The notes below the pieces were generated by a model. The model was given only the letters and a program-made list of their open reading frames with translations. It was not told the origin of the DNA and did no database searches. 64,000 nt of DNA from Planotetraspora phitsanulokensis (GTDB lineage Bacteria > Actinomycetota > Actinomycetes > Streptosporangiales > Streptosporangiaceae), in contig NZ_BOOP01000009.1 in assembly GCF_016863295.1 (NCBI RefSeq), forward strand, positions 1 through 64,000, given 5' to 3'. How positions within the stretch are numbered: the stretch's first letter is position 1; each line of letters begins with the position of its first letter. Shown piece by piece: positions 8,795 through 19,127 of the stretch. A program made the translations under genes and the position numbers.

Positions 8795-11032
8795 TCAGCG
8801 GGGAAACGGGGTGAAGTCGACGTCGAAGTTGATGGGGAAGCTGCGAGGCCGGATGCCGGTCGCCCGCGCGTAGGCGTTGGCGATCGCGCCGACCGCGGCG
8901 GGAACGCCCAGTTCGCCCGCGCCGCCCGGCTCGCCACCGGCGGGCATGATGAAGATCCGTACGTCGAGAGGCGAGTCCTTCTGCCGGGCGTAGTGGAACT
9001 GCGAGTAGCTGCCCTCCAGCGGCAGGCCCCGGTCGATGTGCAGGCCCGCCCTCAGGGTCGTGGAGATGGCGTCGGTCAGGCCGCCGAGCAGCTGCGCCTC
9101 CAGCCCGCGCGGGTTGATCGGGCGGCCGACGTCCGCCGCGATCACCGCCCGGACCACCCTCGGCTCGTCTGGGTCGCGCGCGTCGATCTCGACCAGGCAC
9201 GCGGTGCACGACTTGTACTCGTCGTGGAAGCCGACGCCCTGGGCGAAGCCCGCCGGCATGGCGCGGCCCCAGTCCCCCTCGGCGGCGACCTTGTCCAGGA
9301 CCCTCCGCTGCCGGTCGGTCTTGAGGAACGTACGGCGGAACGCGACGGGGTCCTTGCCCATCTTCTTCGCCAGCTCGTCGACGAGGATCTCCTCGGCTCC
9401 ACGGGTGTTGGCCGAGTACACCGACCGCCAGCTCGCGGTGTGCATCTTCAGCGGCACCTCGTTGAGCAGTTCGGTCACGACGCCGAAGTCGTAGGGCACC
9501 TTCACGGTGGTGAGGAACACCGTCTGCGCGAAGCTCAGGTTGCCCGCGACCGGGAGACTGGCCGCGGTGGCCGTGAGGATCTCGCCGAGCCCGTGCCGCA
9601 GATCGGTCTCCACCGCGGCCACACGGTGTTCGTAGGTGAGCACCCGCCCGAGCGCGTAGGTGGCGCGGATCTTGTGATGCGTCGCCGGGCGGGCCCGGCC
9701 GTGCCGCATGTCGTCGATCCGCGACCACATCAGCTTGACAGGCTTGGCCATGGCCTTGGAGATCTGCGCGGCCTCGAGCGCGCCGTCGAAGAACAGCCTG
9801 CGGCCGAACGAGCCGCCGCTCTGCCTCACGTGCACGGTGACGCGGTCCTCCGGCAGGCCGATCGCCGCGGCGATGGTCTGCTTGGCGACGATCGCGGACT
9901 TCAGCCCGGCCCAGATCTCCGCCCGGTCCTCGCGTACGTCGGCGATCGCGCAGTTCGTCTCCAGCGGGGCGTGGCTGACGAAGGCGAAGTCGAACTCCGC
10001 GTCGACATGCAGGGTCAGCAGCGGCGGCACGGCGAACGGCAGGGCGGCGGCGCGGAGCCGCTTGCGGATGTCGGCGTCCGACAGAGAGTCGACGGTTCCG
10101 CCGTTCCAGGTGACGTCCAGCGCGTCCTTGGCGTCCAGCGCCTGCCCGAAGGTCTCGGCCATGACCGCGACGCCGGTCGGGACGACGGCGAGGTCGATCA
10201 CGCCGGGCATGGCCCGCACCTCGGTCTCGTTGTTCACCGACCGAACGGTGCCGTTGATCGTCGGCGGCCGCCGCACCATCGTGGGCCTGGCGCCCGCCAC
10301 GTCGAGGTCCAGCGTGTAGCGCATCGCGCCGGTCACCATCGCGCGGGCGTCGATGCGCGACGTCGGGGTGCCCACCAGGGTGTGCTCGGACTCCGGTTTC
10401 GGTTTCGCGGTGAGGCCCGGCAGCGGCAGCGTCGCCGCGAGGCTCGTGAGGGAGCCGTAGGTGGCCGTGCGCCCGTCCGGTGCGACGACCGCGCCGTCGC
10501 GGGTGACCAGCCGGCCGGGTGCCAGGTCCCATCGCACGCCGGCGGCGGCGACCAGGCGCGCCCGCGCGGCGGCGGCCGTCCGGCGCACGGGTCCGTAGAC
10601 CGAGCGGATCGTGTTGGAACCTCCGGTCAGCTGGTTCATCAGCAGCTCAGGCCGCGCGTCGGCGAGCCGCACCCGCACCTTGGCCAACGGGAGGTCGAGC
10701 TCCTCGGCGACCAGCATCGCCACCGCCGTGGTGATGCCCTGTCCGACCTCGGCTCGCGGCAGCTCGAAGTGGGCTTCGCCGTCCTCGGTCACCTCCAGCG
10801 TCAGCAGGTGCGCCGTGGGCGTTCCGGCGAGGATGAGCACGTCGCCGAGGTCCATGATGTCCGCCGGCTGCGGAAGACCGGGCAGGCCCGCCTCGGCGGC
10901 CGCGGCCTCCTCCGGAACCAGGTTCGTCGTCGCGAGCGTCAACGTCGGAGCCGCGACCAGGAAGGTGAGGAACCTTCGCCGGCCGACCGCGCCGCCGGTG
11001 AGTTCTGTGGTGCTCGCGGTGGGGTCGCCCAT
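8795..11032 (-). CDS. Tat-exported molybdopterin-binding dehydrogenase large subunit (isoquinoline 1-oxidoreductase beta type)
   Basis: The 745-residue protein matches the xanthine dehydrogenase/IorB family molybdopterin subunit. It begins with a twin-arginine signal ([18 protein letters not shown], about residues 17-34), so it should fold with cofactor and be exported. Conserved parts include [29 protein letters not shown] and the C-terminal [21 protein letters not shown], where the glutamate of GELG is the usual active-site residue. It would hydroxylate a heteroaromatic or aldehyde substrate with water as the oxygen donor. Its neighbours (importer, LVIVD protein) suggest a periplasm-side catabolic step; the substrate is unknown. 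Confidence 0.9.
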   Translation of the reverse strand: MGDPTASTTELTGGAVGRRRFLTFLVAAPTLTLATTNLVPEEAAAAEAGLPGLPQPADIMDLGDVLILAGTPTAHLLTLEVTEDGEAHFELPRAEVGQGITTAVAMLVAEELDLPLAKVRVRLADARPELLMNQLTGGSNTIRSVYGPVRRTAAAARARLVAAAGVRWDLAPGRLVTRDGAVVAPDGRTATYGSLTSLAATLPLPGLTAKPKPESEHTLVGTPTSRIDARAMVTGAMRYTLDLDVAGARPTMVRRPPTINGTVRSVNNETEVRAMPGVIDLAVVPTGVAVMAETFGQALDAKDALDVTWNGGTVDSLSDADIRKRLRAAALPFAVPPLLTLHVDAEFDFAFVSHAPLETNCAIADVREDRAEIWAGLKSAIVAKQTIAAAIGLPEDRVTVHVRQSGGSFGRRLFFDGALEAAQISKAMAKPVKLMWSRIDDMRHGRARPATHHKIRATYALGRVLTYEHRVAAVETDLRHGLGEILTATAASLPVAGNLSFAQTVFLTTVKVPYDFGVVTELLNEVPLKMHTASWRSVYSANTRGAEEILVDELAKKMGKDPVAFRRTFLKTDRQRRVLDKVAAEGDWGRAMPAGFAQGVGFHDEYKSCTACLVEIDARDPDEPRVVRAVIAADVGRPINPRGLEAQLLGGLTDAISTTLRAGLHIDRGLPLEGSYSQFHYARQKDSPLDVRIFIMPAGGEPGGAGELGVPAAVGAIANAYARATGIRPRSFPINFDVDFTPFPR

Positions 11033-11151
11033 GGAAATCCCCTCTCACCCGACACTGAGGTAACTCACGGGTAGGAGGCATCGTCGCACCGTGACGGATT
11101 CGGGATGGGCTGTTTCGCGGTTTCGGCCGGAAATCTCCGGTCAGGCGCGGC

Positions 11152-12153
11152 TCACGGGCCCGCGACCTTCACCGCCGCGAGGTGCGGCAGGACCTCGGCC
11201 CCGATCAGGGCGAGGTGGTCCAGGTCGTGGATGTCGAAGATGAACAGGTAGACCGTGTCGAACCCGAGCTCCCCCAGACCTGCGAGTTGTTCGGCGACCT
11301 GGTCCGGGGAGCCGATCGCCGCGGCGCCGCGGAAGAACGGCGCCATGCCCTCCGCCCGGCGTTCCACCTCCGCGGGCGTGGACCCGCAGGCGACGGGCAC
11401 ACACGCCGACCGCCGCGGCTCGCCCGGATCTCTGTCGATCTCCTCGCAGGCCCGGGTGAAGGTCGCCATCTGCTCGCGCAGGTCGCCGCCGAGACCCGCG
11501 TTGAACTCGGACACGTATCTGGCCGCGATGGCCGGAGTCCGCTTCGGCCCGGTGCCGCCGATCAGGATCGGCGGGTGCGGCGACTGGAACGGCCGCGGCG
11601 GAGTGCGGTTGGCCTCGATGCGGTAGTGAACTCCCTCGAAGGAGAATCCCTGATCGTCTCCAAAGGGCGTACGCCACAACCCGGTGATGATCTCCAACTG
11701 TTCCTCGAGCCGGTCGAAGCGTTCGCCCGTGTCCGGGAACGGGAACCCGAACGCGGCGTGCTCCCGGGCGAACCAGCCGGTGCCGACACCGAGTTCGACA
11801 CGGCCGCCGCTCATCTCGTCGACGGACGCGACGATGGTCGCCAGCAGCCCGGGGTGACGGAACGTCGCCGCGCTCATCAGCGCGCCGAGCCGGATCCGCT
11901 TCGTGTCCCTGGCCAGCCCGCCGAGCGTCGTCCAGCAGTCGGTGGGCCGGTAGGCCGGGTCGTCGGGGTCGACGCCGAGCAGATGGTCCGAGCGGAAGAA
12001 CGCGTCGAACCCGGCGCTGTCGGTGGCCTGGGCGAGCGCGAGGATGTCCTCGTAGCGGGCGCCGTGCCGGGGCTCCATGAGAACCCGGAGCCTGATCCCT
12101 TCTCTGCCTGCCACAACCGCACCGCCTTCGTCTGGGGACGTCTCCGAGATCAA
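11152..12153 (-). CDS. LLM-class (luciferase-like) F420-dependent oxidoreductase
   Basis: The 333-residue TIM-barrel protein has the family hallmarks GFDAFFRSDHLLG, RIRLGALMSAATFRHPGLLA, GGRVELGVGTGWFAREH and PPILIGGTGPKRTPAIAARY. Relatives use coenzyme F420 or FMN for hydride transfer; F420 use is an inference from the actinobacterial subfamily. A start at the internal GTG/VAGREG region is possible because the first 15 residues are atypical. It stands alone and is divergent from the DUF6745-type gene. The substrate is unknown. Confidence 0.82.
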   Translation of the reverse strand: MISETSPDEGGAVVAGREGIRLRVLMEPRHGARYEDILALAQATDSAGFDAFFRSDHLLGVDPDDPAYRPTDCWTTLGGLARDTKRIRLGALMSAATFRHPGLLATIVASVDEMSGGRVELGVGTGWFAREHAAFGFPFPDTGERFDRLEEQLEIITGLWRTPFGDDQGFSFEGVHYRIEANRTPPRPFQSPHPPILIGGTGPKRTPAIAARYVSEFNAGLGGDLREQMATFTRACEEIDRDPGEPRRSACVPVACGSTPAEVERRAEGMAPFFRGAAAIGSPDQVAEQLAGLGELGFDTVYLFIFDIHDLDHLALIGAEVLPHLAAVKVAGP

Positions 12154-12273
12154 CTATGCAAAGCGAGGGCCTCTCGATCAAGACCGCGTCGGATGTGGAC
12201 CGTGGACAACAGACATGGTGATCTGCCACCATTTCGGCATGATCATTGGAAAGGACGACATCACCTTCATCTG

Positions 12274-13347
12274 GTGAACGCTCTTGTGCAGCGGGAAGCT
12301 GCCGAAATCCGCGAAGAATGGCTGGGCCGGGCGTTGTCGACGCTGCCCGCCGACCGTACGGCCGCCGAAGCGGCCATCTCGGGCCTGTACCGCCTCATCG
12401 GGCTCGATCCACCGCGCTTCCACTGGGTCCCGTCACCGGTCGCGGCCCTGACGACCGTCCCGCCAGGTATGCCGTCATGGCCTGCGGAGCACATCGGGCG
12501 GGCGCCGGGATGGACTCTGCCGCCGCGGTTCTCCGCATCGATGAGACAGCTGTGCCTGGACCTCGACGCCCGGATCCATCCGTCGGTGAGCGGGCTGATT
12601 CGCCAGGAGGTTCGCGACCCGCTGTCGCGGTCCTCCGGAAGCTCTCTCCTCATGGCGCTTCGCGCGGCGCACGATGTGGAATACCACGCGACGAACACCT
12701 GGTACCAGACGCAGTGTGTCTCATGGGTCGCCCACTATGACGCCGTGCGCCGGGCGGCCGGGGCGGTCTTCACCTCCGAGCAGCTCAGGCGACTCGATCT
12801 CTGGGCGGCGGTGGCCCGGTCATGCGGCTGGTGGTGGCCTCGTCAAACCGTGTGCGTGATCTCCGAGCGGCCCGTCACCGTACGCACGGAGGTCTGGGGC
12901 GACAACGGCGAAGTGCGGCTGCACAGCGCGGACGGCCCCGCGATCCGTTACCCGGACGGGTGGGACGTGCACGCGTGGCACGGGACGCGGGTGCCTTCCT
13001 GGGTGTTCACGGATCCGAGCGTCCTCAGGATCGACCGGGAGGTCAACGTCGAGGTCAGACGGTGCGCGATCGAGCGCATCGGCTGGGGCTCCTACATCGG
13101 TCAGGCCGGGCTGCGCCTGGTCGCGTCCGCACCCGACCCGGGCAACCCCGGTTCCGAACTGCGGCTCTACGACCTGCGAAGGGAGACCCGGGTACTCCTC
13201 GCGATCAACGGGTCCGTGGAGCGTGACGGGGTCCGCCGCCAGTACGGGCTGACCGTGCCGGCCTCCTTCGACGATCCGGTCGCCGCCGCCGGCTGGACCT
13301 ACGGGCTGTCCGCCGACCAGTACTCCCTTCTCGTCCGCCGAACCTGA
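12274..13347 (+). CDS. DUF6745-type conserved protein
   Basis: I take the GTG at 12274 (VNALVQREAAEIREEWL, about 357 residues), but ATG 12193 and GTG 12202 are in frame and possible. The C-terminal half carries the HSADGPAIRYPDGWDVHAWHGTRVP motif and a following WVFTDP segment typical of DUF6745 proteins, which occur across actinomycetes next to a small partner. The N-terminal part is helical and rich in Trp and His (for example HATNTWYQTQCVSWVAHYD). No enzymatic motif is recognised. The stop overlaps the ribosome-binding site of the next gene. Confidence 0.7.
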   Translation: MNALVQREAAEIREEWLGRALSTLPADRTAAEAAISGLYRLIGLDPPRFHWVPSPVAALTTVPPGMPSWPAEHIGRAPGWTLPPRFSASMRQLCLDLDARIHPSVSGLIRQEVRDPLSRSSGSSLLMALRAAHDVEYHATNTWYQTQCVSWVAHYDAVRRAAGAVFTSEQLRRLDLWAAVARSCGWWWPRQTVCVISERPVTVRTEVWGDNGEVRLHSADGPAIRYPDGWDVHAWHGTRVPSWVFTDPSVLRIDREVNVEVRRCAIERIGWGSYIGQAGLRLVASAPDPGNPGSELRLYDLRRETRVLLAINGSVERDGVRRQYGLTVPASFDDPVAAAGWTYGLSADQYSLLVRRT

Positions 13348-13357
13348 GGTGCCTTCC

Positions 13358-13795
13358 ATGACAGTGACTCTCGCATCGCTCTCCCAGCAGACCGGGCTCG
13401 CCGTGCTCGACCACCTCGAGCAGTCGGTGAGCATTCCCGTCGTCGACGGGCTCCAGGCCCAGGGCGACCTCATCGTCGTCCCGCTTCCCGTCATCGCGTC
13501 GTCCGTGCAAGTCAGGCCCGATGCGCGGTGGAGCGACGTGCCCCCCGAGGGGGTCGAACTGCTTCGCGGCGCGGCCGGGGGCAACCCGCACACGCTCGTC
13601 GCCGACCCGGGAACCTGCAGATGGACGCGCAGCGTGTCGGACTCCCATTGGCTGGCGATCGGCGTCTTCGAGACCTCGGCCGTCGCCTACCTGCTCCACC
13701 CCGAGCACGGGGCCACGGGCTGCACGCCCGGCACCTACGTCGTCCGCCGTCAACGCGAGTTCGGAGGGCGGAGGGAACGCCTCGTCGCAGACTGA
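13358..13795 (+). CDS. Small conserved protein paired with the DUF6745-type gene
   Basis: The ATG at 13358 lies 7 bp after TGAGGT, which overlaps the preceding stop, so the two genes are translationally coupled. The 145-residue product has no signal peptide or membrane segment. Its pattern of beta-strand-rich sequence with GVELLRGAAGGNPHTLVADPGTCRW and GVFETSAVAYLLHPEHGATG suggests a compact soluble domain. I do not recognise a function. Co-occurrence with DUF6745 suggests the two act as a pair. Confidence 0.65.
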   Translation: MTVTLASLSQQTGLAVLDHLEQSVSIPVVDGLQAQGDLIVVPLPVIASSVQVRPDARWSDVPPEGVELLRGAAGGNPHTLVADPGTCRWTRSVSDSHWLAIGVFETSAVAYLLHPEHGATGCTPGTYVVRRQREFGGRRERLVAD

Positions 13796-13803
13796 TCTCC
13801 ACA

Positions 13804-13870
13804 GGCCGTGACCTGGGCCGTGACCTGGGCCGGGGACTGGCCGGGGACTGACCGGGGCTGGCCGAGGACT
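13804..13870. repeat. Short tandem repeats GGCCGTGACCT / GGCCGGGGACT
   Basis: Two copies of GGCCGTGACCT-like units are followed by three variants of GGCCGGGGACT in about 65 bp of non-coding DNA just after the small partner gene. The tract precedes a strong hairpin. Confidence 0.5.
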
Positions 13871-13880
13871 GAACGTACGA

Positions 13881-13909
13881 GTGCACGGCCGCCTGAGGTG
13901 GCCGTGCAC
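13881..13909. terminator. Bidirectional hairpin terminator
   Basis: GTGCACGGCC at 13881-13890 pairs perfectly with GGCCGTGCAC at 13900-13909 around a 9-bp loop. It sits between the convergent DUF6745 partner gene and the cholesterol oxidase gene and probably terminates both. Confidence 0.65.
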
Positions 13910-13930
13910 ACGTGCGGGATGGGGCCGTCG

Positions 13931-15589
<1,659 letters not shown>

Positions 15590-15682
15590 CTAAATCAAGT
15601 TCTCGTTACTGTGCGTTAAGCCGCTACCTCTCCGTGAGTGGCTTGTGGGGGAATCGCCCCACCTGACGTTCCAGGCGTGCGT

Positions 15683-16183
15683 CTATCCGCCGGCCTGGGG
15701 GCGCCGGGCCGACGGCAGCGCGCACACGGTGTCGAGGCCCAGCACGTGGTTGAGCCGGCCGAAGGCCAGCCAGGAGCCGATGCTCATGCTCAGCTCGACG
15801 ATCTCGAGCTGGCTGTAGTGCGCGCTCATCCGCGCCCAGAACTCCTCGTCGAGGCCGTGGTGGTCCAGGGCGTACCGCTCGGCGTACTCGGCGGCCAGCC
15901 GGGTGCGGTCGTCGAAGGCGTCGGTGGTCCGCCACTCGGTGACCGCGTCGAGGAACTCCACCTCGACCTTCTGGCCGTCCCGCTCAGTGCGCCAGTCGAG
16001 GCAGAAGGCGCACCCGTTGATCTGCGCGATCCGCAGCCGTGCGGCCTCGAACTCGCGCAGCCCGAGGGTCGTGTGGGCGTACACCGACATCGAGAACTTC
16101 GAGGCGGCGATCCCGATGCCCGGGACCATCTCACCCCACACGTACTCGATCGCGTCCCTGCCCTCGGGGATGTCGATGTTCAC
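15683..16183 (-). CDS. Carboxymuconolactone decarboxylase / AhpD-like protein
   Basis: The 166-residue helical protein carries a CxxC pair, Cys58-Ala-Phe-Cys61 in INGCAFC, and the later SMSIGSWLAFGRLNHVLGLD segment of the AhpD-like fold. The family includes alkylhydroperoxidases and decarboxylases. Its start overlaps the stop of the upstream DapB-like gene by ATGA, so the two are co-translated. The operon sits behind a canonical KstR2 box, which argues for a role in steroid or HIP catabolism, though none is established. A peroxide-detoxifying role next to cholesterol oxidase is an alternative. Confidence 0.8.
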   Translation of the reverse strand: MNIDIPEGRDAIEYVWGEMVPGIGIAASKFSMSVYAHTTLGLREFEAARLRIAQINGCAFCLDWRTERDGQKVEVEFLDAVTEWRTTDAFDDRTRLAAEYAERYALDHHGLDEEFWARMSAHYSQLEIVELSMSIGSWLAFGRLNHVLGLDTVCALPSARRPQAGG

Positions 16184-17259
16184 GGGTGTTTCCTTCCGAG
16201 GAAGCCGACGGCCGGACGCAGGGGCACGTCGAGGGCGTCATAGAGTCCGGGGTCCGCGTCCAGGAGCCAGTCGATGGCGCTCACCAGCCGGCCGACGGCT
16301 GTGGCGTTCCCGCCCGCGGCCCGGTTGCCGCCCTCGTCGGTGGCCTCGACCGTGACCTCGATGCGCGGACGGCCTTCGATGATCACGCGGTGCGCCCCGT
16401 CGCCGTCGGGCGGCGTGGGCCAGTCCGGCGCGCAGGACGCGTGGATGCGGGTGACGTGCTCGATGACGATGCGGGGCTCTCCCTCGACGATGCCCTGCAC
16501 CTCGAACCGGACCGCCCCCTGGGTGCCGGCCTCGAAGTCGCCCATCGACTTGGTGCTGATCGTGGCGTCGAGCGGGCGCCGGTCCAGGGTCTCGCGGATC
16601 TCGTCGAGCTCGACGCCGAGGGCCCTGGCCATCAGCCGTATCTGCCCGCCCCACACCATGGTCGGGACGGTCGGCGCGGTCATCGGCGGCTCGTAGTCCA
16701 TCGGCTGGCCCATGCCGACCAGGTAGCGGACCGAGTCGGGCTGGTCGTAGGTGGAGTAGTCGAAGATCTCCTGGCACCGGATCACGTCGATGGTCGTGCC
16801 GAGCCCGCTGATCAGCAGAGGCAGCACGTCGTTGCCCCAGCCCGGGTCGACTCCGGAGACGAACAGCGAGCCGCCCCCCTCCGCCGCGGCGGCCAGCACC
16901 GGCTCCCGCATCTCCGGCGGGGCGTTGCGCTGGTCGTAGAGCGCGTACAGCGAGGGGGTGACGACCACGGCTCCGATTCGGATCGCCCTGATGATGTCGG
17001 CGAGGGCCTCGTCGGGACGGATCTCTCCGGACGCCGCGTAGACCACGGCGCGCGGGCCGGCCGCCAGCACCGCGTCGACGTCATCGGTGGCCTCGACCCC
17101 CAGATCGTGGCCGAGACCGGCGAGATCACCCGCGTCGCGGCCTACCTTGCCCGGGTCGTGGACGAGCACGGCCGTGAGTTTCAGGGCCGGGTGGGCCTCC
17201 ACGGCGCGGATGGCCGCACGGCCGACGTTGCCGGTACCCCAGACAATCGTGGGAATCAT
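16180..17259 (-). CDS. DapB-like / 2,4-diaminopentanoate dehydrogenase-like NAD(P)-binding protein
   Basis: The 359-residue protein begins with a Rossmann motif GTGNVG (residues 8-13) and has the two-domain layout of the dihydrodipicolinate reductase/amine dehydrogenase family. Conserved stretches include VSGVDPGWGNDVLPLLISGLG and CQEIFDYSTYDQPDSVRYLVGMGQP. Members of this subfamily are common in actinobacterial steroid and lipid regions but their reaction is not known. It is the first gene of a two-gene operon whose promoter has a perfect match to the KstR2 operator 12 bp before the start codon. Confidence 0.8.
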   Translation of the reverse strand: MIPTIVWGTGNVGRAAIRAVEAHPALKLTAVLVHDPGKVGRDAGDLAGLGHDLGVEATDDVDAVLAAGPRAVVYAASGEIRPDEALADIIRAIRIGAVVVTPSLYALYDQRNAPPEMREPVLAAAAEGGGSLFVSGVDPGWGNDVLPLLISGLGTTIDVIRCQEIFDYSTYDQPDSVRYLVGMGQPMDYEPPMTAPTVPTMVWGGQIRLMARALGVELDEIRETLDRRPLDATISTKSMGDFEAGTQGAVRFEVQGIVEGEPRIVIEHVTRIHASCAPDWPTPPDGDGAHRVIIEGRPRIEVTVEATDEGGNRAAGGNATAVGRLVSAIDWLLDADPGLYDALDVPLRPAVGFLGRKHP

Positions 17260-17270
17260 GGCCGGATCCT

Positions 17271-17284
17271 AACAAGCGCTTGCT
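17271..17284. promoter_or_regulatory. Canonical KstR2 operator
   Basis: AACAAGCGCTTGCT fits the published KstR2 consensus AnCAAGnnCTTGnT at every fixed position. It lies 12 bp upstream of the DapB-like start codon, where a repressor would block transcription. kstR2 itself is encoded about 1.2 kb away. Confidence 0.85.
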
Positions 17285-17323
17285 TTGCTGTATAGTGTCC
17301 CCGCGATCCCCCGAAGACCGTTC

Positions 17324-18484
17324 TCACCAGAGGCGTTCGACGATGGTGACGTTGGCCTGGCCGCCGCCCTCACACATCGTCTGCAGGCCGTATCGGCCGC
17401 CGGTGCGCTCCAGTTCGTGCAGCAGGGTGGTCATCAGCCTGGCGCCGGTCGCGCCGAGGGGGTGGCCCAGCGCGATGGCGCCGCCGTTGGGGTTGACCCG
17501 GGCCGGGTCGGCGCCCGTCTCCTTGAGCCAGGCCAGCACCACCGGGGCGAACGCCTCGTTGATCTCGACGACGTCCATGTCGCCGATGGACATGCCGGTC
17601 TTCTTCAGCGCGTGCGCGGTCGCCGGGATCGGCGCGGACAACATGCGGATCGGGTCCTCGCCGCGCGCCGACAGGTGGTGGATCCGGGCCCGGGGGCGCA
17701 GGCCGTGGGTCCGTGCGGCCTCCGCCGACGCGATGAGGAGCGCCGCGGCCCCGTCCGAGATCTGCGAGGCCACCGCGGCCGTGAGCCGTCCGCCCTCCTC
17801 CAGGGTCCGCAGCGCCGCCATCTTCTCCAGGGACGTGTCGCGTCGCGGCCCCTCGTCGGCCGCGACGCCCTCGAACGGAGCGATCTCACGCTCAAACCGC
17901 CCCTGGTCGATCGCCCGGATCGCGCGCCGGTGCGACTCGTAGGCGAAGACCTCCATGTCCTCCCGGGAGATGTCCCAGTCGCGGGCGATCATCTCGGCGC
18001 CGCGGAACTGGGAGACGTCCTGCCCGCCGTACCTGGCCTGCCAGCCGCGCGAGCCGGCGAACGGCCCGTCGGTGAGGCCGAGGGAGTCCGTCGCCCCGCG
18101 GGAGGCGAAGGCGATCGGGATCTGGGACATGTTCTGCACCCCGCCGGCGACCACGAGGTCACTCGTGCCCGACATCACGGCCTGGGCCGCGAAGTGCACC
18201 GCCTGCTGGGACGAGCCGCACTGGCGGTCGACGGTGACGCCCGGCACCTCCTGGGGCAGCCCGGCGGCCAGCCAGCTCGTGCGGGCGATGTCGCCCGCCT
18301 GCGGGCCGACCGCGTCGAGACAGCCGAAGACCACGTCGTCCACCGCCGCCGGATCGACCCCGGAGCGCGACATGAGCTCGGTCAGCACATGGGCGCCCAG
18401 ATCGGCCGGGTGCACACCGGAGAGACCGCCGCCGCGCCTGCCCACCGGGGCGCGCACCGCTTCGACGATGTAGGCCTCCGCCAT
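17324..18484 (-). CDS. fadA6: Steroid-degradation thiolase FadA6
   Basis: The 386-residue thiolase has the nucleophile Cys89 (DRQCGSSQQA), His341 (GGAIALGHPLGATG) and the second catalytic Cys371 (TMCEGGGQAN). In Mycobacterium tuberculosis FadA6 (Rv3556c) lies next to kstR2 and takes part in the final thiolytic steps of ring C/D breakdown; the same adjacency is seen here. The start is 10 bp after the kstR2 stop, so ipdF-like, kstR2 and fadA6 form one operon. Another acetyl-CoA acetyltransferase role is possible by sequence alone, but the context is decisive. Confidence 0.88.
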   Translation of the reverse strand: MAEAYIVEAVRAPVGRRGGGLSGVHPADLGAHVLTELMSRSGVDPAAVDDVVFGCLDAVGPQAGDIARTSWLAAGLPQEVPGVTVDRQCGSSQQAVHFAAQAVMSGTSDLVVAGGVQNMSQIPIAFASRGATDSLGLTDGPFAGSRGWQARYGGQDVSQFRGAEMIARDWDISREDMEVFAYESHRRAIRAIDQGRFEREIAPFEGVAADEGPRRDTSLEKMAALRTLEEGGRLTAAVASQISDGAAALLIASAEAARTHGLRPRARIHHLSARGEDPIRMLSAPIPATAHALKKTGMSIGDMDVVEINEAFAPVVLAWLKETGADPARVNPNGGAIALGHPLGATGARLMTTLLHELERTGGRYGLQTMCEGGGQANVTIVERLW

Positions 18485-18494
18485 AGAGAACTCC

Positions 18495-19112
18495 TCAGGT
18501 CGTCACGATCCCGTCCAGGACCATCGCCATGTACTGCCTGGCTATCTCGTCCGCGGACAGCCGGCCGTCGCTGCGGTACCAACTCGCGGCCAGCCAGACG
18601 GTGTCGCGGGTGAAGCGGTAGATGAGACCGGTGTCGAGGTCCGCGCGGAAGACGCCCTCCATGACCCCCCGGTCGAGCACCGACAGCCACATCGCGCGGA
18701 ACCGCCGCTGCGAGTCGGTCAGGTAGGCGAACCGCGGATTCGTCGCCAGGTGCTTGGACTCGTTCTGATAGATCACGACCGCGGGGCGATGCCGGTCGAT
18801 CGTGCGGAACGACTCGGCGATCAGCGCACGGAAGGTGTCCCGCGCGTCGAGCCCGGACGCGATCACGGCGTCGTAGGCCGCCCACATGTCGGTGAGGAAG
18901 ACCGAGAGGACCTCGTCGACCATCGACTCCTTGGAGTCGAAGTGGTAGTAGAGGCTGCCCCCGAGCATGCCCGCCGCGTCGGCCACCTCGCGGACCGTCG
19001 TCGACGCGTATCCCCGCGACGCGAACACCTCGGCGGCGGTCGCGAGCAACTCCGCCCGGCGCTCGGCGCGTGCGGCCGCGGTGCTCTCGGAGTCTCGACG
19101 TCGTGGGCTCAT
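18495..19112 (-). CDS. kstR2: TetR family repressor KstR2
   Basis: The 205-residue protein closely follows M. tuberculosis KstR2 (Rv3557c) along its length. Shared segments include the HTH with ASTTVREVADAAGMLGGSLYYHFDSKESMVDEVL and the ligand domain with AVVIYQNESKHLATNPRFAYL and LIYRFTRDTVWLAASWYR. KstR2 represses the HIP (ring C/D) regulon and is released by HIP-CoA. Matching operators are at 17271 and, in relaxed form, at 19967 and 60545. It lies between the IpdF-like SDR and fadA6, as in mycobacteria. Confidence 0.92.
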   Translation of the reverse strand: MSPRRRDSESTAAARAERRAELLATAAEVFASRGYASTTVREVADAAGMLGGSLYYHFDSKESMVDEVLSVFLTDMWAAYDAVIASGLDARDTFRALIAESFRTIDRHRPAVVIYQNESKHLATNPRFAYLTDSQRRFRAMWLSVLDRGVMEGVFRADLDTGLIYRFTRDTVWLAASWYRSDGRLSADEIARQYMAMVLDGIVTT

Positions 19113-19127
19113 GGAAGGGCAGACCTC

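Noticed and set aside
8328-10532. Long 734-residue open frame joined to the [2Fe-2S] subunit
   Set aside because: The first 580 residues are an Arg/Gly/Pro-rich shadow of the large subunit; only the part from GTG 8783 has family features and a ribosome-binding site.
11182-12273. N-terminal extension of the DUF6745-type gene back to 11182
   Set aside because: It lies antisense to the LLM oxidoreductase and reads as an Arg/Glu-rich shadow.
16039-17295. Plus-strand 418-residue frame over the DapB-like gene
   Set aside because: Composition is typical of an antisense shadow (Arg, Gly, Asp, His rich) and it covers the KstR2 box.
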